A stretch of DNA of 64,000 nucleotides from Agarilytica sp045430345 (GTDB taxonomy: Bacteria; Pseudomonadota; Gammaproteobacteria; Pseudomonadales; Cellvibrionaceae): assembly GCA_045430345.1 (NCBI GenBank), contig JAILXT010000007.1:62001-126000 (forward strand), read 5' to 3'. Positions 1 through 12,300 of this stretch are shown here, piece after piece (the first letter of the stretch is position 1; the number at the start of each line of letters is the position of its first letter). The translations under genes and the position numbers were made by a program. The notes beneath the pieces are model-generated. The model ran no database searches and had not been told where the DNA came from. It was given only the letters and a program-made list of their open reading frames with translations.

Positions 1-333
1 GTTCGTGCAGAATTTAGTGAGTTTGGGTTTGATTCGGTGAGCCTTACGGTGTTTTCAAATACTTTAAATCAGGAATTCGGGCTTGATGTGTTGCCTACCT
101 CATTTTTTGAATACCCAACGATTCGTAAGCTTTCTTCTTTTTTGATAGAGGCTCACGAAGTATCAATGATCGAAATATTTGCACCCAAAAAGGTGCCTAA
201 TGATAAGAACGTGTCGTTATCTGAGGAGGCATGTGGCGAAGCCAATGATATGTCTGCTTTAAATGACTTGTTAGGGAAGCTGTCTAGGAAGGTAATCAGC
301 GTAGACGACGCAATAAATGAGATGGTTGGCTGA
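1..333 (+). CDS. trans-AT polyketide synthase, C-terminal end (ACP plus docking tail), partial
   Basis: This is the last 110 residues of a PKS protein that begins before the window; the frame is open from base 1. The first 50 or so residues are the second half of an acyl carrier protein, with the phosphopantetheine motif EFGFDSVSL; the modified Ser is about residue 12. After an acidic linker comes a short helical tail ending in KLSRKVISVDDAINEMVG, which looks like a C-terminal docking segment. The stop at 331-333 lies one base before the ATG of the next PKS at 335, so the two are translationally coupled. The ACP closely resembles the tandem ACPs inside the next protein, which suggests duplication. 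Its module appears to be completed by the KR that opens the downstream protein. Confidence 0.9.
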   Translation, partial: VRAEFSEFGFDSVSLTVFSNTLNQEFGLDVLPTSFFEYPTIRKLSSFLIEAHEVSMIEIFAPKKVPNDKNVSLSEEACGEANDMSALNDLLGKLSRKVISVDDAINEMVG

Positions 334-334
334 A

Positions 335-3300
335 ATGAACGATTTTTATAAAAATATTTTTTCTGAGGTGTACTCAGGCCGCATGGACAAAGACGCGGCA
401 TTGGCGCTTATCACCGATTTTAAAGCGAGCACTACGGGCCTCGATCAGAAAACTACGTCGTCTAAGCATGATGTAAATGCTGAATATATGATGTTGACTC
501 CCTCTTGGGAGTGTTTGGAGGCGGATCAGAAAGAGGTGTCACGAGAAGCAAAAAAAATAGTTATTTTTATAGGCATGGGTGACGAGAGTGTTCGCGAAAT
601 AGAGCGTATGGCAGAGGGTCTGTCGGTTATACAGATATCCTCCAAGGAGACAGAAAGTCATTTAAGGTTCTTAGATTATTCGCACAAGTTGGTTTCAAAA
701 ATAAATGCGTTAATAGTGTCTGGTGGCAACCTAAATATTCAATTATGGCTGGATGAAAGCGATGGTTTTGGTGCCTGTTGGGGGCTTTCATCGATTATTA
801 AAAGTACTGTTCAGGAATATAATAAGATTTCTGGGAAAACTGTTTTCTGTAATGGGTGTAAGGATACAAAATCGTTACACGCTCATATTAGTGATGAGTT
901 TAATTCATCGGGTAGTGATGTGGCCTATCGGTCTGGCGTGCGGGAAGTTCTTTTTTTGAAAGAGCTGAATCGACTTGATGAAGAACAGGAGAGGTGTATC
1001 TGGAGAGAGGGCGGTACATATCTTATTACTGGTGGATTGGGTCAGCTAGGTAAGATGTTTGCTGAGCATATCGCTTACAATGTTCCTGGGGCGCATGTGA
1101 TATTGGCTGGTCGTTCTCCTCTGTCGGATGAGATTAAAGAAATCTTATTGGCCTTGGGGGATTATTCAAGTGACGGCGGATTGGTTGAGTACGTACCGCT
1201 TAACTTTATGGATGAAAAAACGATTGCCAAAGCCGTTACCGAGATAGAAAACAGGTTTGGTCAGTTGGCAGGGGTCATCCATAGTGCTGGTGCTATAAAA
1301 GATGGGTTATTGCATTCGAAAACGGAGGATGATTTTACAGAGGTATTTCTTCCTAAGGTGCAAGGCCTGGCGTTGCTTGATAAGTATACCGCGCATCATG
1401 AACTAGATTTTTTCGTCATGTTTTCTTCAACTACCGCATTACTGGGAAATGTTGGCCAGTCAGATTATGCGGCCGCTAACGCTTTTATGGATGCATATTC
1501 TCGCTATCGTCAGCGTCTTGTGGGTGACGGTAAACGTACCGGTCGGTCCTTGTCTATCAACTGGCCGCTTTGGCAGGATGGCGGTATGAAGGTCGATAGA
1601 TCTGTAGAAGAAAGAATTGAGCGATTAACCGGTATGGTGCCCTTGAAAAAGGAAGTGGGTTTGACTGTTTTTGAGCAGGCCTTATCTATGAGCGAGAATC
1701 AAATTGTTGTGTTATCTGGAGGGGCAATAAAGACTGAGGCTTTTGGTAGCGTTAGTGGCCCAAAAATACTGGGTGTAAATGCGCAAAAAATAGAGGGTGA
1801 TTTATCGTCAGAGATGCATGAAAGGGATTCTATTCATGTAAGTAATGCGGATTCCCTAAAAAAACACGGTGTGTCAGATTTTAGTTTTTCAGGCCCTAAA
1901 AAATTAAATGCGGGCGGACATGGAAAAACAGAAAAGGAAGTGCATGATGCGAAAAACGATAAAAGACGTGTTAAGGCTGGTGAGGCAATTGCGATTGTTG
2001 GTGTCAGTGGCTGTTTCCCTGGTTCTTCTAGCATAACGCATTTTTGGGAAAACTTGCGCGAAGGTAAAGATTGTATTACTCAGGTTCCTAGCTCCCGCTG
2101 GGATTGGGATTCCCTTTTTGGTGATCCAGATACGGAAGAGAATAAAACCAACGTAAAATACGCTGGTATTTTAGATGATATTGATAAGTTCGATCCCCTG
2201 TTTTTCGGAATATCACCGCGGGAAGCTGAGGCAATGGATCCTCAGCAGAGGCTGTTAATGACATATATCTGGAAAGTCATTGAAGATGCAGGGCATGCGC
2301 CGCAGTCATTAGCTAATTCTAATACGGGAATTTTTGTCGGTACAGGGAGCAGCGGATATGGGGCCTTAGCCGCTGCGATGGGTATTCCTATTGAAGGATT
2401 TACTGCAGCAGGCATGGCAGGCTCCGTGGGCCCTAACAGAATGAGCTATTTTCTGGATCTACATGGGCCGAGTGAACCAATAGAGACCGCCTGCTCTAGT
2501 TCTTTAATAGCCGTGCATCGCGCTATTCGTGCTATGCAGGTTGGGGATTGTGAGCAAGCAATTGTTGGTGGTATTAATTTATTAGTTTCTCCTGAGCTTC
2601 AAATTAGTTTTGATAAGGCCGGGATGTTAGCGAAGGATGGCCGCTGTAAAACGTTTTCTAAAGAGGCGAATGGATATGTGCGCGGTGAAGGGGTTGGCAT
2701 GTTAATGCTGAAGCCTTTGCCAAAAGCAGAAGCAGACGGTGACCATATTTATGGCTTAATTAAAGGCAGCGCCGAGAATCATGGCGGTAGGGCTAATTCG
2801 CTTACGGCCCCAAACCCAAGAGCGCAAGCCGAATTAATTAAAGCCGCGTTTAGAGAAAGTGGCGTGGACCCTCGTACTGTTAATTATATCGAGGCACACG
2901 GCACGGGGACTTCACTCGGGGATCCAATAGAAGTCCAAGGGCTTAAAAGCGCATTTTCAGAATTAGCCAGCGAGCAGAATTTGACCTTGGACGTCGGTTA
3001 TTGTGGGCTTGGTTCAGTAAAAACCAATGTTGGGCATTTAGAATTGGCGGCCGGAGTAACCGGAATTATCAAAGTTCTTTTACAAATGAAATATAAGACT
3101 TTGGTGCCGAGCTTACATTGTGAGGAAATTAATCCATATATTGATTTAAGTGATAGTCCTTTCCAAATCGTCAAAAAAACCCAACCATGGGACCCGATAA
3201 AAAACGAATATGGAAAATCTATGCCTCGTCGTGCAGGGGTATCTTCTTTTGGTTTTGGCGGGGTGAATGCGCATGTTGTACTGGAGGAGTATGTTCAAGA

Positions 3301-6300
3301 AGCATCACAAGATGAGAGCTCTGATACTGCTGTAATTATTCCATTATCTGCTAAGACTAGTGAGCGTTTAATGGCTCAAATTCGCCAATTAAGCGCTTAT
3401 TTAGAGAGCTCGGATTTGCCCGCGCTAAGAGACATTGCTTATACCCTACAGGTAGGGCGAGAGGCGATGGATATGCGGTGGGTGTGTGTTGTGAATTCCC
3501 TTGATGAACTAAAAATCGCATTGTCGAAGACAATCGCAGGAGAGAGTGCTCCCTTTCATGTATTTGAGGGGGATGTGAAACAGGAAAAAGATTTATCCTC
3601 GTTATTTTGTGACGATGAAGATTTACAAAAGGCGATATCACTGTGGCTATTAAAGGGAAAGCATGAAAAGTTATGTGAACTCTGGACAAAAGGGGTTAGT
3701 TGGGACTGGTCGGGTTTATATGCAATTAGGCCCAATCGTGTATCGCTTCCAACGTATGCATTTGCTGAAGAGCGGTGTTGGTTTAGTCCTTCGAATACGC
3801 CGATAATCACAGCGCATAATCACTCCTTTACGAATCGTAGTACACCAAAGAAAGAAGCCTTGACTGAAACTCCGGTTTCAGTTGATGAGACGCCAGTATT
3901 ACTAACGTATTCAGAACGATGTGTCGTGCATACACTCCCTGATCTAGATAAGGAAATAAAAATAAATGAGACGCTCGTTGTATTTTTATCTTCTAGGGAT
4001 GCGCAAGATAAGTTTGATAAAGCTTTTTCTCGGGTATATGACAATATTATTTTTATTCCCTATAAAGAAAATGTTGGGATTGAGGAGGCTATAGATGAAT
4101 ACGAGTTGGCCCCAGATTGTGCCTTAACCTTCGTGTATATGTGGCCTGTTGAAAACGACTTGTTTATTAGGGATGTTCAGTCGATATGGTCTTTTTTGCA
4201 ATACATCAATAAAAGCAAGTTTTCTCAGGTTAATCTGCAGCTGTGTGGGCGCGCTAACAGCGCAGTAAATCAAGCGTATTTAGAGTCATGGATGTCGCTA
4301 CATAAATCGATCAGTCTCGTTACGCTTGAGTTCAAAATTAGCGTACTCGTTTACGATGCTCAAGAAGAGGTTGCAGGATCCACCCCGGATTTTAGTTGGT
4401 GGGCGGACACAGTACTGTCAGAGCGAATTTACGGAAATGGTGACAGTGCGATTTATCGTAATGCTGTACGGCACACCATGGCGCTTAAAAATATAAGCGC
4501 TTCCATTTCGGGCGAAGAAGATAAAAATGGAAAGATACCGTCGATCATTCGGCCTAAAGCCACGTATCTTATTACCGGGGGTTTAGGTGATATTGCCGGT
4601 GTTTTATCTGAATATTTGTTAACCCATTATCATGTAAATCTTGTTTTATCCGGGCGTTCTGAATTGAATGAAGCACGTCGGAAGCGGATAGAGTATTTGC
4701 AATCGCTGGGTGGTCGGGTGTTTTATTTTGTTGCGGACGTATCTGACGAAAAAGCGATGCGAACTGGGATTTCTGATGCTTGTGAGCGCTTCGGTGTCAT
4801 TGATGGCGTGTTCCATGCTGCGGGATTGTCTGCCGGGGAGTCAATTTTTGAAAAGAGTTATGAGCAATTTCATTCGGTTGTTACACCAAAGATTCAAGGC
4901 GCATTATTGTTAGATCGTTTGCTCAATGATCAGCCTCTAGATTTCATGTGTTACCTATCGTCTATTTCCGCGGTGCTTGGTGATGTGGGCTCGTGTGATT
5001 ACGCGTTAGCAAACCGCTTTTTGCTTTCCTACGCAGAACAGCGTGAGCGGTGCAGAGAATTAGGCTCAGTGCAAGGACAGTCGATTGCAATCGCTTGGCC
5101 ACTTTGGGAAAACGGTGGCATGAAAATGGCGACCGATAAACAGACGGAGATGTATCTTAACTCAAGTGGTCAGGTTGCCTTGACTAATGAGGACGGTATT
5201 AAAACACTTGAACGCTTATTACAATCTAGCTTAGCAAAGACTCTGGTTGTAAAAGGTAGGCCTTCGCGTGTTAATCAGTTTTTAGGCGTAACCCCGATAA
5301 ACGAGAGCTGCACGGTTGAATCTGAAAAAACTAGCTCAGAGTTCACAGTCCCCGTTTCAAATATTTCTCGTCCGGAACTTAAAAGCTTGAGCTTAGCTGA
5401 ATGTGTGATGTGGGACTTGAAAACGGTTGCGAGTCGATTGCTAAAAATAGAACGTGGTCGTTTGGATGAGGAAGAAAATCTATCAGATTTCGGATTTGAT
5501 TCAATCGGTTTGGCAATGTTTTCTAAATCCCTAAGTACGCATTTCAATACTAAAATTACACCTTCAATATTCTTTAGTTACTCAACACTTGTTGATCTGA
5601 AAGCTTACTTTATGGAAACCCATGGAGATATCGTGGCAATAAAATATCAGCGTGATAGCGTTCTAGGTGATCAACCCTCTTCGCTACCTCAGCCAGTAGA
5701 TACGTTAGTGAATGATGCGGGTGAGCGAGTGAACACCGAGAAAGCTAAATGTGATGACTCAGCTTCATCAGATAAGTATGAGCCGATCGCGATTATTGGG
5801 ATGAGTGGCCGCTTTCCCGGCGCTCGAAATATAGATGAACTGTGGCAGATATTAGCTGACGGTCGTAGTGTGGTTGATGAGATTCCAGAAGAACGGTTTG
5901 ATTGGCGTGAACACTATGGAGACCCAGCAGAAAATGACGATAAAACAAATTGTAAATGGTTAGGAGCCCTCCCCGGAATCGATGAATTTGACCCTAAATT
6001 CTTTGAGATATCTCCGGTTGAGGCTGAAGCTATGGACCCGAGGCAACGTCTGCTTCTACAAGAAGCTTGGCGAGCATTGGAAGACGCGGGGTATGGTCCT
6101 CAACAGCTATCTAGCCAGAAGGTCGGAATGTTTGTTGGCGTGGAACAGGGAGAGTATCAACAGCTTGTCGAAAAGGCACCATTCACAGCAAACCACGATG
6201 GTATTCTAGCGGCGCGCCTCGCATATATATTAAATTTGAGCGGTCCTGCGTTAGCGATTAACACCGCATGTTCGTCTGGTCTGGTGGCGGTTCATGAGGC

Positions 6301-9300
6301 TTGTGTGAGCTTGAGAGCTGGGGATTGTGACGCGGCGATTGGTGGTGGGGTGCACGTGTTAATCAAGCCTGACGGGCTTGTTGCAATGGGCAAAGCCGGA
6401 ATGCTTTCTCTTGATGGCCGGTGCCATACATTTTCAGAGAATGCAAATGGTATGGTGCCCGGTGAAGCAATCGCGGCCGTTGTGTTAAAGCGCCTTAGTG
6501 ATGCTGAGCGTGATGGAGATCCAATTCATGGTGTTATTCGAGGAAGTGGGATCAACTACGATGGTAAGACCAATGGTATTACTGCTCCAAGTGGGAAAGC
6601 GCAGACGTCTTTAATTACCGAGATATACAATAAGTATAAGATACCTTTTAATCGAATAGATTATATTGTCGCGCACGGTACGGGCACCCGGTTGGGGGAC
6701 CCTATTGAAGTAAACGCATTATATGATGCATTTAAAAATTCTGGCGAAGAGTTTACAAAGAAATGCGCGCTTACATCGAATAAGCCTAATCTTGGTCACA
6801 CTTTTGCGGCATCAGGGCTGGTCAATTTGGTAGGAATGCTGCTTTCTATGCGGCAGGAAAAAATTCCACCTAGTATTAACTGTGAGAAAGAAAGTGATTA
6901 TATATCATGGTCGGATAGCCCGTTTTTTGTAAATAAAAACCTCGCTCCCTGGCCGAAAGTGGGTATGCCTCGGCTCGGAGCTTTAAGTGCTTACGGAATC
7001 TGTGGGACAAACGCTCATGTCGTTGTCGAAAGCTACGACAGTAACGAGTTGGATATGAAGGTTTTTGGTGAGGAGGTCCCTCATCTCGTTGCGCTTTCAG
7101 CGAAATCCGAGGGGGTACTACATCAAAAGCTGAAAGATCTAAAGGTTTTCCTTGTAAACTCTAGCGATGGTCTTGATTTGGGGTCACTTAGTTTTACCTT
7201 GTTGACGGGACGGCATCATTTTGCACACCGAGTTGCTTTCGTTGTCGATGATGCGAGAGACGCTGTGAGAAAAATCGGACGTTTTCTGGAGAATGATTTC
7301 CCAGAAGGGGTATCGAATGGAAAAGTAGAGCGGCGTTTTAAACCGAACGCTTCTCAGTTAAGTGCGGGTGAAAAGACGATTACGCGATATCGTTCGATAA
7401 TTACCGAAGGAGCGCATGATGAAACACGCTCGAGCCTTATTTTTCTATCGGGTTTGTATACTCAGGGGTATAAACTTTGTTGGAGCGATCTATTTATTGG
7501 GCGTAATGTAAAAAGATTGCACGTACCCACATACCCATTTTCGAGGGAACGCTATTGGGTGGATCTAGGTTTGGACGCAGGAAGACTCGGTAGTCGTCAG
7601 CCGCTAAACGAAATCCATTTAAGCCCCTTGGTCCACAGAAATATTTCTGCTAATAACGATTACCATTTCGTTTCCTCATTTAGTGGTGACGAGTTTTTCT
7701 TTAAAGATCATCTGGTTAATAACCAAAAAGTTCTTCCCGGAGTAGCGTATCTAGAAATGGCGAGAGTGGCCGTTTCTATTGCGCGAAATTGCATTCGTGA
7801 ATTTACACCCATTAGTATAGAGAACGTTGTGATTCTCAAACCATTTGTTCTCACAAAAAATCGTTCAGAGATACATGTTGGTTTGAATGCAAATGGAAAT
7901 AATAAGTTTTATTTCGAGATATACTCCTTAGACATTGACGGGGAAAAAGAAATTTTTACTCAAGGAATGGTGGTTGCTGACAGTGTCTCCCCTCCATCTG
8001 ATTTTGTAGGTTTGGATGAACCTACAGACATCTCTACTGAAGAAGTTTTCGGTTCTCAGTGCTATGACCTTTTCTTAAGTATGGGTATTAGGCATGGAGA
8101 AGCATTCAGAAGTATAAAACGAATTAAAAAGGTAGTTCAAAATGATGAAGAATCCTGTTTGTGGGTAGATGTTCAACTGCCTATTGCTGTCAGTGATTCG
8201 AGTGGGGAGTTTGGGATTCACCCAAGTATTCTGGATGGAGCGCTGCAGTCAGGTTTAGGTTTCGTTTTGATTAATAAAGCTAGTAGTAGCGACGAGCTTG
8301 GAGCATTGATCCCCTTCTCTATTGATTCAATAATCGTTTATGCACCGGTTAGGACTAATGTTAGCGTCATTGCCCGCACCTTCAGTAACGCTAATAAAAA
8401 TATCATGAAGTGTGATTTTGATGTTATTTCAGATAGTGGAAAACTTTGTGCAAGAATAAAAGGTTATACCTCTAGACGACTTTCGTCAAAAAGTAAGTCC
8501 TCTGGGGTTATATCTAACGAGATCGGTGTAGAAGTGATAGATAATCAAGTTAAGGACTCAGTTCGTTTAAGTAAATCCGTAGATGTCGGGTTTTTGACAA
8601 AGGAATGGATCGAAGCACCAAGTCGTAGTTCCGAAGTTGGACAGGGCCCTAATTTCCTACATGTGTTTTTGTGTGACTTAGATGTGTCTATAGATGTTTT
8701 GAGCTCAATGCTAACGGGGGCTTCTGTTCATGCGCTCAGGTCGGAAAGGAAAGGGGTTTCCGATCGTTATACTGATATTGCCTCAAATCTCCTATCGGAA
8801 ATTAAATCTTTGGTTTCCCAGTCGGCTTCCGGACCAGTGCTTGTTCAGCTCGTCGTTGAACATGGCAACCCTTTTCATTACGAAGGGTTAGCGGGAATGT
8901 TGAAATGTCTTGAGATTGAATACCCTAGGATTAAAACACAATTGATTATTTCTGACGAAACTCAGAAAGCTGAAAAAATATCGCGCTATATTTTGTCCGA
9001 ACAAGGTGTTGAAGATGTATTAACAAACTCCCATGACCAGGAGATCTGTTATTTGGGCGGAAAACGAAGTGTTATATCTATCTCGGAACTTAAGATTTCT
9101 CTTGATTCGATGAACTACTCGTTTTGGAAAAATGATGGTGTGTATCTGATTACCGGAGGCTTGGGAGGGCTTGGAAAAATCTTTGCAAAAGAAATGCTGT
9201 GTTCCGACAAAGCGGTTCATCTCATCCTTGTGGGACGATCTAACCTCAATGAATACAGTTCGGCGGCCGTCGAAGAACTGAAATCGTTTTGCCGGGGATC

Positions 9301-12300
9301 TTCTACAGTAGATTACTATGCTGTTGATATCGATGATGAGCGGGCTTTATGTAAGCTACTCAAAGATATTAAATCTTTATTTGGTGGAATTACCGGTATT
9401 TTACATAGTGCGGGTGTGATTAGGGATAATTTTGTTAAGGCTAAATCTGACCTTGAATTACGGGCGGTATTTGCGCCTAAAGTGTCGGCTCTAGAGAAGT
9501 TGGATGAAGTCACCAAGCAGGAGCCCCTCGAGTTATTCATATTATTTTCTTCGCTCTCCTCGGTGTTCGGTAACGTAGGACAATCGGATTACGCGGCGGC
9601 AAACGGGTTTATGGATAGGTTCGCATTTCATCGAAATAATCTGGTAAATAAAGGCGTTCGATCCGGAAAGACATTATCTATTAACTGGCCATTATGGGAA
9701 TCAGGCGGAATGCAGATTGAGGCATCTGAGCTCGAACAGCTGATGCGGACTACGGGTATTGTACCCTTGCCTACTGGACAGGGAGTTCGTGCGTTGGGGG
9801 CTGCACTGACCAGTTTGTGCTCTCAGGTTGCTGTGTTTTCAGGCGGTAAGAGTGTTAAAAAACCGTTGGTCATCGGTGAAAATGTAAATGGAGATTATCA
9901 AGACCATAGTAAAATATTGGCGGTCGAAGGGCCTGATCATGTTGATGATGGGGCCGACTTACTCTCACTAGTTCAAGAGAGTGTAATTACATTAATTTGT
10001 GATCAGCTGAAAGTTAAAAAATATGATCTTGATGTTCAAGCTGAATTTAGTGAATTTGGATTTGATTCGGTAAGTCTTACGACTTTCGGCAATAGCTTAA
10101 GTGAATATTATCACATTGAACTATCGCCTACGCTGTTCTTTGAATATCCGTGTATCGAGGATTTTTGTCAGTATCTTGTTGATGAAAAAGAAAGTGCCAT
10201 GTTGTCGGTATTCAAATCAGTGGTTGATAGAAAACTCGAAAAGAATAGGTGTTCTGAGGAAGACGTTCAAGAATGTGAGGGTTTGGATTTTACTAGTTTG
10301 GTTGACGCGCTTCAGTTGGTGATTGTCGAAAAAATTAGTGAGCAATTAAAAATTGATAACCGGGATATAGATATTCTTGCTGAATTTGGGGAGTTTGGGT
10401 TTGATTCTGTCAGCCTTACGAGTCTCGGAAATATTCTAGGCAAAGAATATGGCCTGGAAATATCTCCAACATTGTTTTTTGAGTACCCGACAATAGAGCT
10501 GTTAAGCGAATATTTGGCGGGTGAGGAGCAGGAAAGATTATTAGAGGTTTTTGTTAATAGGAGCGATTCTGATAGAACTGAAACGGCTAAAACATGTGAA
10601 GATGAATACCTTTCTGAGCCAGCTGCTTCAGTGCGAATCGCGACTCAGGGTTCTGATATAAAAGATTTTGAATGGCAATATAAAGTTCAATCAATACTGA
10701 TCGCCGAGGTTTGTAATCAACTTAGGGTAAAAGAAGAGGATGTTGATCCTCATGCGGAGTTTAGTGAGTTTGGGTTCGACTCAGTTAGTTTAACGACCTT
10801 CGGAAATACGTTAAACCAAACGTATGGGCTGGAACTAATGCCGACGATATTTTTCGAGTCGCCTACTGTAGCACTGTTGAGTGAATATATATTGGACAAT
10901 GATAAGGAGCGAATCAAGGAATATTTGGGCGCTCCGTTGGTACGAGATACGGAATCAGCTCCGCAACATGGATATGCTCGAAGCGTCCTGCGTGAGGTAA
11001 TCGTTGAGAAGACCGAAAAAGTTAAAGAAGTAGGTCGAAAACCAGATCAGAGCAGTGCCTCACAGTCGTCTCCAAATGATCAGAACGATCCTTCTGGCGG
11101 TGCGGTTAGGGGAGAAAATTTCAACACGAAGGAGGCGGAACATAGGTTAGATAGAATCGCAATTGTTGGTGTTAGTGGTTGCTTCCCTGAATCTCCGGAC
11201 TTAAACACATTTTGGGATAATCTTTCTGCGGGCCGAGATTGTATTACTGAGGTGCCGGGCGATCGTTGGGATTGGGATACACTTTTTGGTGATCCGAAAA
11301 CGGAGGAAAATAAAACAAATATTAAACACGCCGGTATTATGTCCGGCCTATCTGAGTTTGACCCATTATTTTTCGGTATTTCTCCTCGTGAAGCCGAGAT
11401 TATGGATCCGCAACAACGACTCATAATGACCTACATGTGGAAGGCGATCGAAGATTCGGGTCATTCTCCGGAATCACTTAGTGGAACCAATACTGGTGTG
11501 TTTATTGGGACAAGCGGTAGCGGGTATGGCGCTATGTTATCGGGGGCTGGCATTCCGCTGGAGGGGTTTAGTGTAGCGGCTATGTCGGGGTCTGTTGGGC
11601 CAAATAGAATGAGCTTTCTACTTAACTTGAATGGCCCAAGTGAACCGATTGAGACGGCCTGTTCTAGTTCTTTAGTTGCAATTCACCGTGCGGTGCATGC
11701 TATAAACACCGGTCAATGTGATCAAGCTATTGTGGGTGGAGTGAACACGCTAGTCTCGCCTGAGTTACAAGTTAGTTTCAGTAAGGCGGGCATGCTTTCC
11801 CCCGATGGCCGTTGTAAGACGTTTTCCAAAAATGCAAATGGTTATGTGCGTGGTGAAGGTGTTGGGATGTTGGTTTTGAAGCGTTTATCTGTCGCTGAGC
11901 GGGACGCTGATAACATTTATGCAGTTATTCGCGGAAGCGCCGAAAATCATGGCGGACGAGCGAATTCGCTAACGGCTCCGAACCCGAAGGCTCAGGCTGC
12001 ATTAATCTCCTCAGTAATGAACGAGAGTAGAATCGACCCGAAAACAGTGAGCTATATCGAAGCTCATGGTACAGGAACACCATTAGGGGACCCCATTGAA
12101 ATTCAAGGGCTTAAGAAAGCGTTCAAGGATGCTTCTGCAGAAATAGGTGGTGATACTCTACCAGAAGGCTATTGTCGTATTGGCTCCGTAAAATCGAATA
12201 TAGGTCATCTAGAGCTTGCAGCTGGTGTTGCTGGTGTTATCAAGGTGCTGTTGCAACTTAAACATAAAAAACTGGTACCAAGCCTACATTGTGAGGATAT

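Noticed and set aside
9960..10940. Beta-branching ACPs
   Set aside because: The Trp marker after the modified Ser is absent and no HMGS cassette is in the window.
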